Of a stretch of DNA of 64,000 nucleotides, positions 27,401-46,220 are shown in pieces. Within the stretch, counting starts at the first letter, position 1. The number at the start of each line of letters is the position of its first letter. Position numbers and translations under genes: made by a program. The notes under the pieces are model-generated. The model was not told where the DNA came from. It did no database searches and worked only from the letters and a program-made list of their open reading frames with translations. The DNA is from Streptomyces sp. GS7 (lineage in GTDB: Bacteria; Actinomycetota; Actinomycetes; Streptomycetales; Streptomycetaceae): assembly GCF_009834125.1 (NCBI RefSeq), contig NZ_CP047146.1:4271501-4335500 (forward strand), given 5' to 3'.

Positions 27401-30400
27401 CCGCGAGGATCGACCTGGTGACAAGCGCCTGGTGGCATACGTCGTTCCCGCGGACGGCAGCATCGTGCACCAGGCCGCGATGCGGACGGAACTGGCCGGC
27501 ATACTGCCCGACTACATGGTTCCGGCCGCGTTCGTCGTCCTCGACGCGTTGCCGCTGCTGCCCAACGGCAAGGTCGACCGCCGCGCCCTGCCCGCACCCG
27601 AGGCGTCGGCGAGCGGCAGTGAGGGGCGCGGACCGCACACGGTCCAGGAAGATATCCTGTGCGGTCTCTTCGCTGACGTGCTGGGCCGACCCCGGGTCGG
27701 AGTCGAGGACGGCTTCTTCGAACTGGGCGGGCATTCGCTGCTCGCCACCCGGCTCGTCAGCCGGGTGCGCTCCGTCCTCGGAGTCGAACTGGCCGTACGC
27801 ACACTCTTCCAGCACCCCACGCCCGCCGGTCTCGCCGCCGCACTGGACGGAGCGGGGCGGGGCAGGACTCCGGTCGTGCGGGCGGAGCGGCCCACGACCC
27901 TGCCGCTGTCCTTCGCCCAGCAACGGCTGTGGTTCCTCAACCGGCTCGACGGGCCCGGTGCCGCCTACAACATCCCACTCGTGCTGGAACTCGACGGGAC
28001 GCTCGATGCCCATGCTCTGCGGTCCGCGCTCGGTGACGTGGTCGAGCGGCACGAGGTGCTGCGCACAGTCTTCCCCGAGCGGGACGGGGTCCCGCGTCAA
28101 TGCGTGCTGGATCCCTCGGTCGTGGACCTGGACCTGCGGGTGCGCGAGATCGACGCCGATGCGCTCGACGCGGCCGTGAACGAGGCGGTGACGAGTCCCT
28201 TCGACGTGGCGACCGATCTGCCGTTGCGTTGCCGGCTGTTCAGGACCGGTGCCGAACGCCATGTGCTGGTGCTGGTGCTGCACCACATCGCCGGTGACGG
28301 CTGGTCCCTGGCACCGCTGGCCCGCGACCTGGGCGCCGCCTATCGGGCACGCGGCTCAGGCAAGGCGCCCGTCTGGGCGGCGCCGGCGGTGCAGTATGCC
28401 GACTACACCCTGTGGCAGCGGGACCTCCTCGGCGCGGAGAGCGACCCCGACAGCCTGGCGTCGCATCAACTCTCCTTCTGGCGCGACGCATTGAGCGACA
28501 TGCCGGAGCTGCTGGAACTGCCCTTCGACCGTCCCCGCCCGGCTGTCACGGACCCTGCCGGTGGCGTGTACGTCCGCACGCTGGACGCCACACTGCACCA
28601 CCGGTTGCTCGACCTGGCCAGGTCCTCCGGCAGCACGCTGTTCATGGTGCTGCAGGCTGCGGTGGCGACGGTGCTCTCCCGACACGGCGCCGGGGCGGAC
28701 ATTCCCCTCGGCACCCCTGTCGCAGGCCGTACCGACGAGGCGTTGGACGATCTGATCGGCTTCTTCGTCAACACCCTCGTCCTGCGCACGGATGTGTCGG
28801 GCGACCCGACCTTCCGTGAACTCCTCAGCCGTGTCCGGGAGTTCGATCTCGCGGCGTACGCTCATCAGGATGTGCCGTTCGAGTGGCTGGTGGAGAGCCT
28901 CAACCCGGTCCGTGCGCGCAACCATCACCCGCTGTTCCAGACGATGCTGGTGCTGCAGAACCAGGACACCGCCGACACCGAGCTGCCGGGGCTGACGGTC
29001 GGCAGCCGTCTGGTGCACAACGGGGTCAGCAAGTTCGACCTGACCTTCGCCTTCGGTGAGGGCCGCGCGGAGGGCGGGCTGACGGCCGGAGTCGAGTACG
29101 CGACCGCGCTCTTCGACGCCGCCACCATCGAGGCCCTGACCGATCGCCTGGTACGGCTCCTGGAGGCCGTCGCCGCTGATCCGGACCGGCCGCTGCACGG
29201 CTACGACCTGCTGTCCGCCGGCGAACGCGCCGAGGTCGTCCGCTGGGGCGAGGGAGGGCGCCTCCCGGCCGGTTCCGCCGGGGCGAGCCTGCCTGGGTTG
29301 TTTGCGGGGCGGGTGGCGGTGGATCGGTGTGCGGTTGCGGTGTCGGGTGGGGGAGTGGTGTTGTCGTATGGGGAGTTGGAGGAGGTTTCGGGTGTTCTGG
29401 CGTCGTGTTTGGTGGGGTGTGGTGTAGCGGCTGAGGGTGGGGTGGGGGTGCTGCTGGGGCGTTCTGCTGCCGTGGTGGTGGCGTCGTTGGCTGCGGTGCG
29501 GGCGGGTGGTGTGTATGTGCCGTTGGATATCCGCTGGCCGGTGGAGCGGTTGCGTCAGGTCGTGGACGTCGGTGGCATCCGGGTGCTGGTGGTCGGCGAG
29601 GAGTTCGCCGGTCACGGGTGGGTCGCTGAGATGCGGCGGCGTGTCCCGGTCGTGGTGGTCGATGCGGTGGGTCGTGTGGTCGGTGGCGCGCCGGTGAGGC
29701 GTGGTTGTCTGCCTGTGGTGGTGGGTGGTGGGCAGCTGGCGTATGTGATGTTCACGTCGGGGTCGACGGGTGTGCCGAAGGGTGTTGGGGTTTCGCATGC
29801 GGATGTGGTGGCGTTGGCTGCCGATGGTGCGTGGTCGGGGGGTGTTGCCGATGCTGTCCTTCTGCACTCGGCTTATGTCTTCGATGCCTCGACGTTCGAG
29901 ATCTGGGTGCCGCTTCTCAACGGTGGGCGTGTGGTTGTCGCTCCGGAGGGTGCCCTGGAGCCTCATGTCCTGCGTGACGTCGTCACTGCCGAGGGTGTCA
30001 CGGCCCTGTTCCTGACCACCGCCCTGTTCAACGTCATCGCCGAGGTCGAACCGCAAGCCCTCGCCGGGGTCCGGATGGTCTGCGCGGGCGGCGAAACGGC
30101 CTCGCCCGGAGCGATGCAACAGGTCGCCGGCCAACTAACCGGTACGCGGGTCCACCATGTGTACGGCCCGACGGAGACGACCACCTTCGCCACCCGTCAC
30201 CACGTCACCCCCGACACACCGATCGGCCCGCCGCCCATCGGACAGGCCCTGGACGGAATGCGCGCCTATGTGCTCGACGCTGGTCTGGGAATGGTGGCGC
30301 CGGGTGTGACCGGCGAGCTGTATCTCGCCGGCCCCGGGGTGGCGCGCGGCTATCTGGGCCGTCCCGCTCTGACGGCCACGCGTTTCGTGGCCGATCCGTT

Positions 30401-33400
30401 CGATCCGTCGGGCGGGCGGATGTACCGCACCGGCGACCTCGTCCGGTGGGACGCGGACGGTCGGCTCGTCTACCTCTCCCGCGCCGACGACCAGGTCAAA
30501 CTCCGCGGCCACCGCATCGAACCCGGCGAAGTCGAGGGCGTCCTCGCCGGTCTGTCGGGCGTCGCCACCGCGCATGTGCGGGTGCGGGAGGACCTGCCGG
30601 GCGATCGGCGGCTGGTCGGGTATGTAGTGCCCTCCGGCGGGGCGGTGCTGGACAGCGCGGCGCTGGCGGCGGGTGTGGGACGGGTACTCCCGGCGTACAT
30701 GGTTCCCTCCGCGTTCGTCGTGCTGGACGCGCTGCCGCTGACGCCGAACGGGAAGGTCGACCACCGTGCGCTGCCGGTGCCCGAGGCGCCCGACGGCGGC
30801 GAGGGCCGCGGTCCGCGGACGGCCCGCGAGGAGATCCTGTGCGGCCTGTTCGCCGGGGTCCTGGGCGTCGACCGGGTCGGCGTGGCGGACAACTTCTTCG
30901 AGGCAGGTGGGCATTCGCTGCTGGCGACGCGGCTGGTGAGCCGGGTGCGCTCGGTCCTGGGCGTCGAGGTCGAGGTCCGTGCGCTCTTCGAGCACCCGAC
31001 GGTCGCCGGGCTCGCCGCGGTCCTCGACGCCGCCGACGCGGCACGGCCGTCGGTGCAGCCCGAAAAGCGGCCCGAAGGCATGCCGCTGTCCTTCGCGCAG
31101 CAGCGCCTGTGGTTCCTCAACCGGCTCGAAGGGCCCGGCGCCACCTACAACATCCCGCTGGTGCTGCGGCTCGACGGCCCCCTGGACGTCGACGCGCTGG
31201 GTGCCGCGCTGGGCGACCTCGTCGAGCGCCACGAGACCCTGCGCACCGTCTATCCGGTGACCGACGGTGTCGCGCGTCAACTGGTGCTGGACGCGTCCGC
31301 CGTCGACCTCGTGCCGCGGCCACAGGACGTGGCGCCCGCCGAGCTTGACCGGGTTCTCACCGACAGCGTCTCCTGCGCGTTCGACGTGGCGACCGACGTT
31401 CCGGTGCGGGTGCGGTTGCTGCGGTTGGGTGCCGAGGCGCATGTGCTGGTGCTGGTGGTGCATCACATCGCGGCGGATGGTTGGTCGTTGGCGCCGTTGG
31501 GACGGGATCTGGGTGTTGCCTATCGGGCGCGTGTCGAGGGCAGGGGTCCCGACTGGTCGCCGTTGCCGGTGCAGTACGCCGACTACACCCTGTGGCAGCG
31601 GCGCATGCTCGGGGAGGAGTCCGACCCCGAGAGCCTGACGGCCCGCCAGCTGGACTTCTGGCGGCAACAACTCGCGGGGATGCCCGAGTTGGCCGAACTC
31701 CCGTGGGACCGGCCGCGACCCGCACTGCTGAACCACGAGGGCGACGCCCTCACCTTCGTGATCGGCCAGGACACGCACCGGGGGCTCGTGGCGTTGGCGC
31801 GGTCGTGCGGGTGCACGTTGTTCATGGTGATGCAGGCGGCGGTGTCGGTGTTGTTGTCGCGGCATGGTGCGGGTGACGATGTCCCGCTCGGTACGGCGGT
31901 GGCGGGTCGGAGCGATGAGGGTCTGGACGATCTGGTGGGGTTCTTCGTCAACACGCTGGTGTTGCGGACGGATCTGTCGGGGGATCCCACTTTCCGTGAA
32001 CTGCTGGAGCGTGTGCGGGAGTTCGATCTGGCGGCGTTCGCGCATCAGGATGTGCCGTTCGAGCGGTTGGTGGAGGCGCTCAATCCGGTGCGTTCGCAGG
32101 ATCGTCATCCGCTCTTCCAGGTCATGTTGGTGTTGCAGAACCAGGCGGCGGCCGGTGTTGAGCTGCCGGGGGTCACGGTGAGCGGTCAGCCGGTGCACAC
32201 GGGCATCAGCAAGTTCGACCTGACGTTCAGCTTCACCGAGACGCGGGACGCGGCGGGTGCTGCCGCGGGCATCGAGTGCCACCTGGAGTACTCCACCGAA
32301 CTGTTCGAGGCCGACACCGTGCGGGCGCTGTCCGACCGGCTGTCGCGGCTGCTGGCAGCAGTGCTCGCCGACCCGGACCAGCGAGCCCACGGTGTCGCGC
32401 TGTTCGCCGACGAGGAGCGGGCGCGGGTGATCGCCGCAGGGCGCGGTCGGTCTCGGCAGGTGCCGCGGCTGACCGTGCCGGAACTCTTCAGCGCGCAGGT
32501 GGCACGTACCCCGGATGCGGTGGCGGTCCGTGACGGTCGGCGTTCCCTGACGTACGCCCAGTTGGAGGCGGAGGCCAACGACCTCGCGCATTATTTGTCG
32601 GGACGCGGGATCGGCCCGGAGGACCTGGTGGCGTTGGCGCTGCCGGGCACTGCGGAGATGGTCGTGGCGATGCTGGCGATCTTGAAGGCGGGCGCGGCCT
32701 ACCTGCCCGTGGACCCCGCATATCCGGCTGCTCGTATCACGTATCTACTGGAGGATGCTCGTCCGAAGCTGCTGATCACCGATCGCGCGGTTCAGGAGCA
32801 ACTTCCGTCGACCGAGCTGCCGTTCGTCGTGATGGACGACTCGGTGTCCTGGTCGGTGGGGCATGCGTCCGGTCCGGGTGGTGCTGTGTCGGCTGCGGGT
32901 CCGGCGTATGTCATTTACACCTCGGGTTCTACGGGGCGTCCGAAGGGGGTGGTGGTCACTCATGCGTCGGTGACGCAGCATATGGCGTGGTTGGCCGACC
33001 ATCTGGCGTTGACGGGTGAGGATCGGGTGCTGGCTCGGACGTCGCCGAGCTTCGATGCCTCGGTGTGGGAGATCTGGCTGCCGTTGCTCCATGGAGCCTC
33101 CACCTGTCTGGTGTCACCGGAGACGAACCGTGACCCGGATCAACTGCTCTATCGCATGCGGGACTTCGGGGTGACGGTGGCGCAGTTCGTGCCGTCGCAT
33201 CTGTCGTTGGTGTTGGGTAGTGGGGCGGGGGTGGTTCCTGGGTGTTTGCGGGTTGTGTTGTGTGGTGGTGAGCCGTTGTCGGGGGAGTTGGCGGCTCGGG
33301 TTGCTGATGTGTGGTCGGTGGAGGTGCACAACCTCTATGGGCCGACGGAGGCCACGATCGATGCGACGGCGCATGCGGTGGTTGCTGGTGGTGTGGGTGT

Positions 33401-35764
33401 GGTGCCGATTGGGCGGCCGATCTGGAATGCCCGGGCGTATGTGTTGGATGGGTCGTTGGGTGTGGTGCCGCCTGGTGTGCCGGGGGAGTTGTATCTGGCG
33501 GGTGGGTTGTTGGCGCGTGGGTATGTGGGTCGTCCGGGTTTGACGGCATCCCGTTTCGTCGCTGACCCCTTTGATCCGTCGGGTGGGCGGATGTATCGCA
33601 CGGGTGATGTGGTGCGGTGGGATGCGCAGGGGCGGATCGAGTATCTGGGGAGGGCTGACGACCAGGTCAAGTTGCGGGGCTATCGCATCGAGCTGGGTGA
33701 GGTCGAGAGTGCGCTGACGGCACTCCCGGGCGTTACCGCGGCACGTGTGCTGATCCGCGAGGACCGGCCAGGTGACAGGCGCCTGGTCGCGTACGTGGTG
33801 GTTGGTGCCGAGCAGCCGGTGGACGCCGCCGGGCTGCGCCGGGGCCTTGCGACCGCATTGCCGGAGTACATGGTTCCGGCCGCGTTCGTCGTCCTCGACG
33901 CGTTGCCGCTGCTGCCCAACGGCAAGGTCGACCGCCGCGCCCTGCCCGCACCCGAACCGGAGACACACCGGGTCGGTGGGCAGGCACCGCGTACCGACGA
34001 GGAACGGATCCTGTGCGGGGTGGTCGCCGAGACGCTCGGCATCCCGGAAGTCGGTGTCGACGACGACTTCTTCGCCCTCGGCGGCGACAGCATCCTGTCG
34101 ATCCAGGTCGTCAGCAGGGCCCGTAACGCGGGTCTGGTCATCACGCCGCGCGACGTCTTCGTCCACCGCACCGTGGCCGTGATCGCGTCGGTCGCCGTGC
34201 CGCTGGGTGCGGAACCGGAGACCGCGGCCACGCCGGGCACCGGCGAGGTGCCGCTCACGCCCATCGCCGCGTGGTTCCTCGACCGGCCGGGCACGCGCGA
34301 CGGCTACAACCAGTCGAGCGTGCTGCGCTCACCGGCCGGAGCAACGGAGAGCGACATCGCCTCGGCGCTCCAACTACTCCTGGATCACCACGACATGCTG
34401 CGGCTCCGGGTGAGCGCGACGCCCGGCGGGCGGCCCGGTCTCGAAGTCCTGCCGCAGGGCGCGGTGAGCGCCCGCGCGCGGCTGACACGGGTCGACATCG
34501 CCGGGCTCGACGGCGCACGGACCGATGCGGTGGTCGCCGAGGCTGCGGAAGCCGCCCGCCTGCGGCTGCGGCCCGGCACAGGCGGCGTGCTGGAGGCCGT
34601 CTGGTACGACGCGGGGCCCGACCGGCCCGGTCGGCTGCTGCTCGTCGTCCATCACCTCGCGGTGGACGCGGTCTCGTGGCGCACCCTCACCGCAGACCTG
34701 GCTACCGCCTGGCAGGCGGTCGCCGCCGGCGCGGCGGGCGACACCTCGCCCCTGCCGCCGGTGCGTACCCCCTACCGCAGATGGGCGGAGCTGCTGGTGG
34801 CCGATGCGCGGAGCGCCGAGCGCGCCGCTGAACTGCCGCTCTGGCAGGAGATCCTGCGCACCGAGGACCCGCAGTGGGGATACCGACCGCTCGACCCGGA
34901 CCGGGACACCGCCGACGGCGTGCGGACGCTGACGGTCACACTGCCCGCACAGTGGACACAGCCCCTGCTGACCACCGTGCCGGCCGCGTTCCACGCGGGC
35001 ATCAACGACGTGCTGCTGACCGGCCTGGCCCTGGCGATCGCCGGGTGGCGTGCCGAACGCGGGGGCGCGGGCGGGTCGGCCGTACTGCTCGACCTGGAGG
35101 GGCACGGCCGTGAGCAGATCGCCGAGAGTATCGACCTGTCCCGTACCGTCGGCTGGTTCACCAGCATGTACCCGGTGCGGCTCGACCCGGGTCCGGTGAG
35201 CCGGTACGAAGCGCGGGCGTTCGACGCCCCGCTCGTCGACCGTGCGCTGAAGCGGATCAAGGAGCAGCTGCGAGCCGTACCGGACCACGGCATCGGCTAC
35301 GGCCTGCTGCGCCACCTCAACCCGCGCACCCGCGCCGTGCTCCGGGACGCGGTGACGCCGCAGATCGGCTTCAACTACCTGGGCCGCTATGCCGGTTCAT
35401 CGGCGGCGGGCAACGCCGGGGACTGGCAGCTGCTCTTCGACGGGGGCGGACCACGCAGCCAGGACCCGGACATGCCGGTCCATCACGTGCTGGACATCAA
35501 CGCCTACACCAAGGACCTGCCGGAGGGGCCGCAACTGGTCGCCGGCTGGACCTGGCCGACGGATCTGCTCAAGGAGGAGGACGTCGAGGAACTCGCCGAA
35601 GGCTGGCTGCGGGCACTGCGTGCCGTCGCGGAACACGCCCAGGCACCCGACGCCGGCGGCTACACGCCCTCCGACCTTCCGTTGGTCTCGCTCAACCAGG
35701 CCCAGATCGATCGACTGCAGAACAAGCTGCAGAACAAGCTGCAGAACAAGTGGGGTGGACGCAA

Positions 35765-35768
<4 letters not shown>
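21414..35768 (+). CDS. nonribosomal peptide synthetase, four modules: C-A-T, C-A-T, C-A-T, C-A-T-E
   Basis: A 4784-residue multimodular enzyme. Condensation-domain histidine motifs are at H139-H140-I-V-M-D-G (C1), 1232 (C2), 2290 (C3) and 3350 (C4). Carrier-domain phosphopantetheine serines are S1040, S2108 and S3168 (G-G-H-S), and S4226 (G-G-D-S). The G-G-D-S form of T4 is the one normally found before an epimerisation domain, which follows with H4413-H-L-A-V-D-A-V-S-W. Codes read by aligning to GrsA: A1 and A3 DAFFCGVTFK (Ile/Val-like), A2 and A4 DAWQLGLIDK (near the remembered Gln code DAWQFGLIDK). No loading module precedes C1, so C1 may condense an acyl or aryl starter supplied in trans. 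The protein ends with a Q-N-K-L repeat tail, probably docking to NRPS2. ATG at 21414 follows GGCGGAAG. Confidence 0.95.
22891..23040 (+). repeat. block near-identical to 29290-29439 (A1 and A3 N-terminal cores)
   Basis: These 150 bp read the same in both copies; similarity continues with scattered mismatches to about 23160. Third positions are unusually T- and G-rich (gtg, ttg, gtt), unlike the C-ending codons on either side. Confidence 0.85.
23326..23689 (+). repeat. block near-identical to 29710-30073 (A1 and A3 substrate-binding cores)
   Basis: About 364 bp covering A3 to A5 core motifs differ at one base that I could see (cttgag versus ctggag). Identity ends sharply at cggggtccg in both copies. 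The segment includes most substrate-pocket residues, which explains the identical A1 and A3 codes. Confidence 0.85.
26464..27409 (+). repeat. blocks near-identical to 32818-33763 (A2 and A4 cores)
   Basis: At a constant offset of 6354 bp, 26464-26740 matches 32818-33094 and 26802-27409 matches 33156-33763, with only a handful of mismatches. The roughly 60 bp between the two blocks is different. A further 96-bp identical piece lies at 26141-26236 (32495-32590). The blocks carry the T/G-rich codon style. Confidence 0.85.
31479..32309 (+). repeat. blocks near-identical to 39356-40186 (C4 of NRPS1 and C6 of NRPS2)
   Basis: At a constant offset of 7877 bp, 31479-31648 matches 39356-39525 and 31766-32309 matches 39643-40186, the latter 544 bp with about two mismatches. 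C2 (around 25428-25640) shares part of it. The repeats therefore cross the gene boundary. Confidence 0.85.
35715..35750 (+). repeat. three perfect 12-bp tandem units encoding a Leu-Gln-Asn-Lys tail
   Basis: ctgcagaacaag is repeated three times at the end of NRPS1, giving L-Q-N-K three times just before W-G-G-R-K. It lies where the donor docking (COM) helix follows an E domain. Unit length preserves frame and helical character. Confidence 0.9.
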
Positions 35769-43333
<7,565 letters not shown>

Positions 43334-43389
43334 ACCGGCCCGGCACATCCGCTCGGAACCTGCGACGCACACGGTGGAGGTAGGTTCGT

Positions 43390-43433
43390 GACCTGCCCCT
43401 TGACCTGCGCCTCAGCAGGTCGAGGGGCAGGTC
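43390..43433 (+). terminator. 19-bp stem hairpin ending the NRPS operon
   Basis: The arms 43390-43408 and 43415-43433 pair over 19 positions with one G-U wobble and a six-base loop (gcctca), 57 bp after the NRPS2 stop. No U-tract follows. It marks the operon's 3' end. Confidence 0.85.
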
Positions 43434-43690
43434 AAGATGCCTTGTCGTGCCTTGAGGCGATACAGCGGGTCCGGCCGCGGCGCGTCCTGGTCCGGCAGCG
43501 CAGAGAGCCGTCGGCTGACCTCCGCCAACTGGCCCGGGTCGGCACGGGTACACCAGGGGATGCGGCCAGCCTCGATGGCCTTGCGCCATCGTCTCGGGCT
43601 GCGGCCTTGACCGGTGCCTGGGAACACGGTCTCGTCGACGAGTCCCAGCCCGTGCCCGGCCGCCAGGTCGAGTATCCGGGAGAGTGCACC
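43434..43690. other. gap between NRPS terminator and MerR gene
   Basis: No gene supported. A minus-strand frame (R-W-R-K-A-I-E-A-G-R-I-P-W-C-T-R-A-D, 43412-43627) is the only protein-like stretch. It could be a fragment, but I cannot assign it. Confidence 0.3.
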
Positions 43691-44494
43691 TCAGTCCTCC
43701 TGCCGTGTTCCGGCCGCATCCCGTGTGGGGTCCACTCGCTCCAGCTTGGTCCAGCCGGTCCAGCCTCGCTTCTTCAGCAGTTGGATCAGCCGACGGGCCG
43801 GCGGCGCGGTGTCGAAGGCCAGGGTGTCCATCAGCTTGGCGAACGGTGGATCGATGTCGGCATCGTCGACGTAGAAATCGCCCTGGTTGTCGGCCAACTG
43901 CGTGATGTAGGTGGCCAGTTCGTCGGCCATCCCGACCAGCTGCGGATCGTCTTCGGTGTGATCGAGTGCCTGACCGAGGGTGAGATAGAAGTCGATGAGC
44001 GGTGAGTCGGCGATCTGCTCCCGCTTACGCGCCATCCACTCCGGGACTCGCTCCGGTGAGTGCGCGGCCAGCAGGATCCAGCCGTCGCGTTCGACCTGAA
44101 CGATCCGCTCGTCGACCCCGAGCGCCCGCAGCCGGTCGAGAAACCCGACCACCTCCAAGGGCAGCGCCAGGCTGTCCCCGGAGGCGAGGCGGGCGATCCG
44201 CTCACGGTGCCGCTGCCGTTCCCGGATCTCCGCCCGCAGCCGCTTGTCGATGTCTGTGACCACCGCGGCGAACTCCTGCTCGTCGGCCTGTAGCAGCTCG
44301 CGCACGCGCGCCAGCGGGACGCCGGCCCCGGCGAGGGTCCGGATCTTGATCAACTCGACCACGGCGCCGGCGTCGTACCTCCGATAGCCGGAGCGGTCCC
44401 GCTCCGGCTCCGGCAGCAGTCCCTTGGCGTGATAGTGCCGCACCGCGCGCACCGTCACTCCGGCGTACGACGCCAGCTCGCCGATGGTCAGCAT
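43691..44494 (-). CDS. MerR family transcriptional regulator
   Basis: A 267-residue regulator. The N-terminal MerR winged helix is clear: M-L-T-I-G-E-L-A-S-Y-A-G-V-T-V-R-A-V-R-H-Y, then G-L-L-P-E-P and G-Y-R-R-Y. It is followed by a dimerisation helix and a C-terminal domain of about 170 residues that should bind a ligand. There is no cysteine pattern of metal-sensing MerR proteins. It is transcribed after the alpha/beta hydrolase gene with a 23-bp gap, so the two probably share a transcript. ATG at 44494 has GGGAG about nine bases upstream. It faces the end of the NRPS operon; no evidence says it controls it. Confidence 0.9.
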   Translation of the reverse strand: MLTIGELASYAGVTVRAVRHYHAKGLLPEPERDRSGYRRYDAGAVVELIKIRTLAGAGVPLARVRELLQADEQEFAAVVTDIDKRLRAEIRERQRHRERIARLASGDSLALPLEVVGFLDRLRALGVDERIVQVERDGWILLAAHSPERVPEWMARKREQIADSPLIDFYLTLGQALDHTEDDPQLVGMADELATYITQLADNQGDFYVDDADIDPPFAKLMDTLAFDTAPPARRLIQLLKKRGWTGWTKLERVDPTRDAAGTRQED

Positions 44495-44517
44495 CGAACC
44501 AGTCTCCCAGGAGTTGT

Positions 44518-45333
44518 TTACGAAGTCGGCCTGCCGACAGGACGGTGCGCGCTCCGGATGATCCGGGCGATTTCCGGGGCGTGGGTGAAGACCAGTCGGT
44601 GATCGGCGTCGAGCCAGGAGGTGGAGACGTGCGGCCGCTCGCGGATGAGCCGTTCGATGCCGTCACGCCAGAGCTGGTTGTGTCGCGGTGCACGCCCTTC
44701 GGTGCTGTCGCCGGCGATCGAGGTCGACATGATCAGGCTTGTCGGGTGGTCGATCTTCCGGTACTGGTCGAGGATTCCGGAACGAAGCACATCGAGTTCG
44801 AGATTCAGATCGAGTATGTCCTGTGCCGTGAGCAGCACTTCAGTCGTGGTGTCCATGGTGTCCGTGGTCCACTCGGCCTCTTGCCGCGCCGCCTGCTCCT
44901 CCCACATGCTGCGGAACTCCGCCAGGTCGGCTTCGGTGATGAACGGTTCGGGCACCGGGTTCGCGCCGTCGATGAGAAAAAGTTCGGCCACGGTGTCAGG
45001 ACGCTCGGAGGCATAGTGCACGGCCAGGTCCGCGCCGAGCGAGTAGCCCACGAGCAGGGGTGCCTCGGGCAGGTCGAGTCGTTCCAACTCCGCCATCACC
45101 GCGGTGAGATCGCTGAGGAACGCCTCGAAGGAGTACCGGTCGGCGGGCGAGGCGAGGCCATGGCCTCTGAGGTCGAAGGTCACCACGTCGTAGTCGCGCC
45201 GCAGCAGCTCGGTCAGCTCGTGCAGATCGGCCTGTGTCGAACTCAGCCCAGGGCACAGGACCAGCGGTCGCCCCCGGCCGCCACGGGACACCGGGATCGT
45301 CACGCCATCGTGGTGGACCGCGAAGTGCCGCAT
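44518..45333 (-). CDS. alpha/beta hydrolase
   Basis: A 271-residue alpha/beta hydrolase with an apparently complete triad: nucleophile in V-G-Y-S-L-G-A-D, an acid after the sixth strand region, and histidine in L-D-A-D-H-R-L-V. The oxyanion strand is L-V-L-C-P-G-L-S. ATG at 45333 (M-R-H-F-A-V-H-H-D-G) gives the usual family N-terminus; the in-frame extension upstream is not hydrolase-like. It shares a strand and likely a transcript with the MerR gene 23 bp downstream, so it may act on the MerR ligand. Confidence 0.85.
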   Translation of the reverse strand: MRHFAVHHDGVTIPVSRGGRGRPLVLCPGLSSTQADLHELTELLRRDYDVVTFDLRGHGLASPADRYSFEAFLSDLTAVMAELERLDLPEAPLLVGYSLGADLAVHYASERPDTVAELFLIDGANPVPEPFITEADLAEFRSMWEEQAARQEAEWTTDTMDTTTEVLLTAQDILDLNLELDVLRSGILDQYRKIDHPTSLIMSTSIAGDSTEGRAPRHNQLWRDGIERLIRERPHVSTSWLDADHRLVFTHAPEIARIIRSAHRPVGRPTS

Positions 45334-46220
45334 CGTCCGGTCGTCTCTACCGATCCGTTCCCCGCCGTCGCCCGTCGGCCTGTCGTTGCCCGTCCGTTGG
45401 CGCAGTCCCTGGTCGACTCCGGCGACCACCTCATGCTGGCCGTACCCCCTGTGGAGTCCCGCGACCTCGCTCGCACTGGTTCTCGTAGTCATGCCCACCA
45501 TGCTGAGAGGTTGCCCCTGCGTCAGGGTCAACCGCCGCGGCGAGTGACCTCGGCACACCTGCCGCCGCCGGCCGCGGATCGCGGCGGCCGGCTTCAGCTG
45601 TCACCACGGCGCAACCCCTGACCGCCGTGCTGCCGTACGGCGGCCGGTGCGCCTCGCGGTTGCCGGGATGTGGCGGAGCGAGGAACCTGTACCGGCTTGT
45701 AGAAAGCCGTAGCCGACCGAGCCGCTGACACCGCGGTGCTCGGAAATGGGGGGTATCGCGCGGTAGGCCCGAAGGCCACCAGCAGCTGATCCTCGCTGCT
45801 GAGCGGTGGCCGCCGTTACCCGCTCGGTCGACTGTCGCAGTCGCGGCGGTGGACGCGCCCGTAGCGTGCGGTCGCAGGAACCGCCCCGCGGCGAACCGCT
45901 CAGGTCGGGGCACGGCGCCCGACGGTGTACTGCTCATCGGCGTGTCATACCAGGCACTGGAGGACGAACCGGCAGTCGCACAAGCCGTGGTCTGGCAGAA
46001 CTTCGAGCCTCTGCGCCTGCCCAACCCACTGAGCACCGCGGGATGTTGTGCCCGACCCGACTGCGTCGGCGCCGCCTTCCTGCCCACGGGATGCCGATGG
46101 CACCGTGACGCTTCTCGTTGCAATTCCCGTGCGGGTGTTGGTAGACATATCCGGCGTGCTCGCCGTCCGACGGCGGGCACGCGCTTTCTGTTTGCACTGA
46201 TTCACACACGGGGGAAATTC
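45334..46220. other. 887-bp gene-poor gap
   Basis: Long frames on both strands are arginine/proline-rich and lack motifs. It should contain promoters for the divergent hydrolase/MerR pair and the membrane-protein gene. Nothing else recognised. Confidence 0.35.

Noticed and set aside
25875..28286. 803-residue antisense open frame opposite NRPS1, with similar 818- and 874-residue frames at 30135-32591 and 37850-40474
   Set aside because: These are Arg/His/Gln-rich mirror frames produced by the strong codon bias of the NRPS genes; they repeat with the repeated modules and contain no domain motifs.
43691..45333. MerR/hydrolase pair as the cluster regulator
   Set aside because: It is convergent with the NRPS operon behind a strong terminator and forms its own pair; no shared operator was seen upstream of mbtH.
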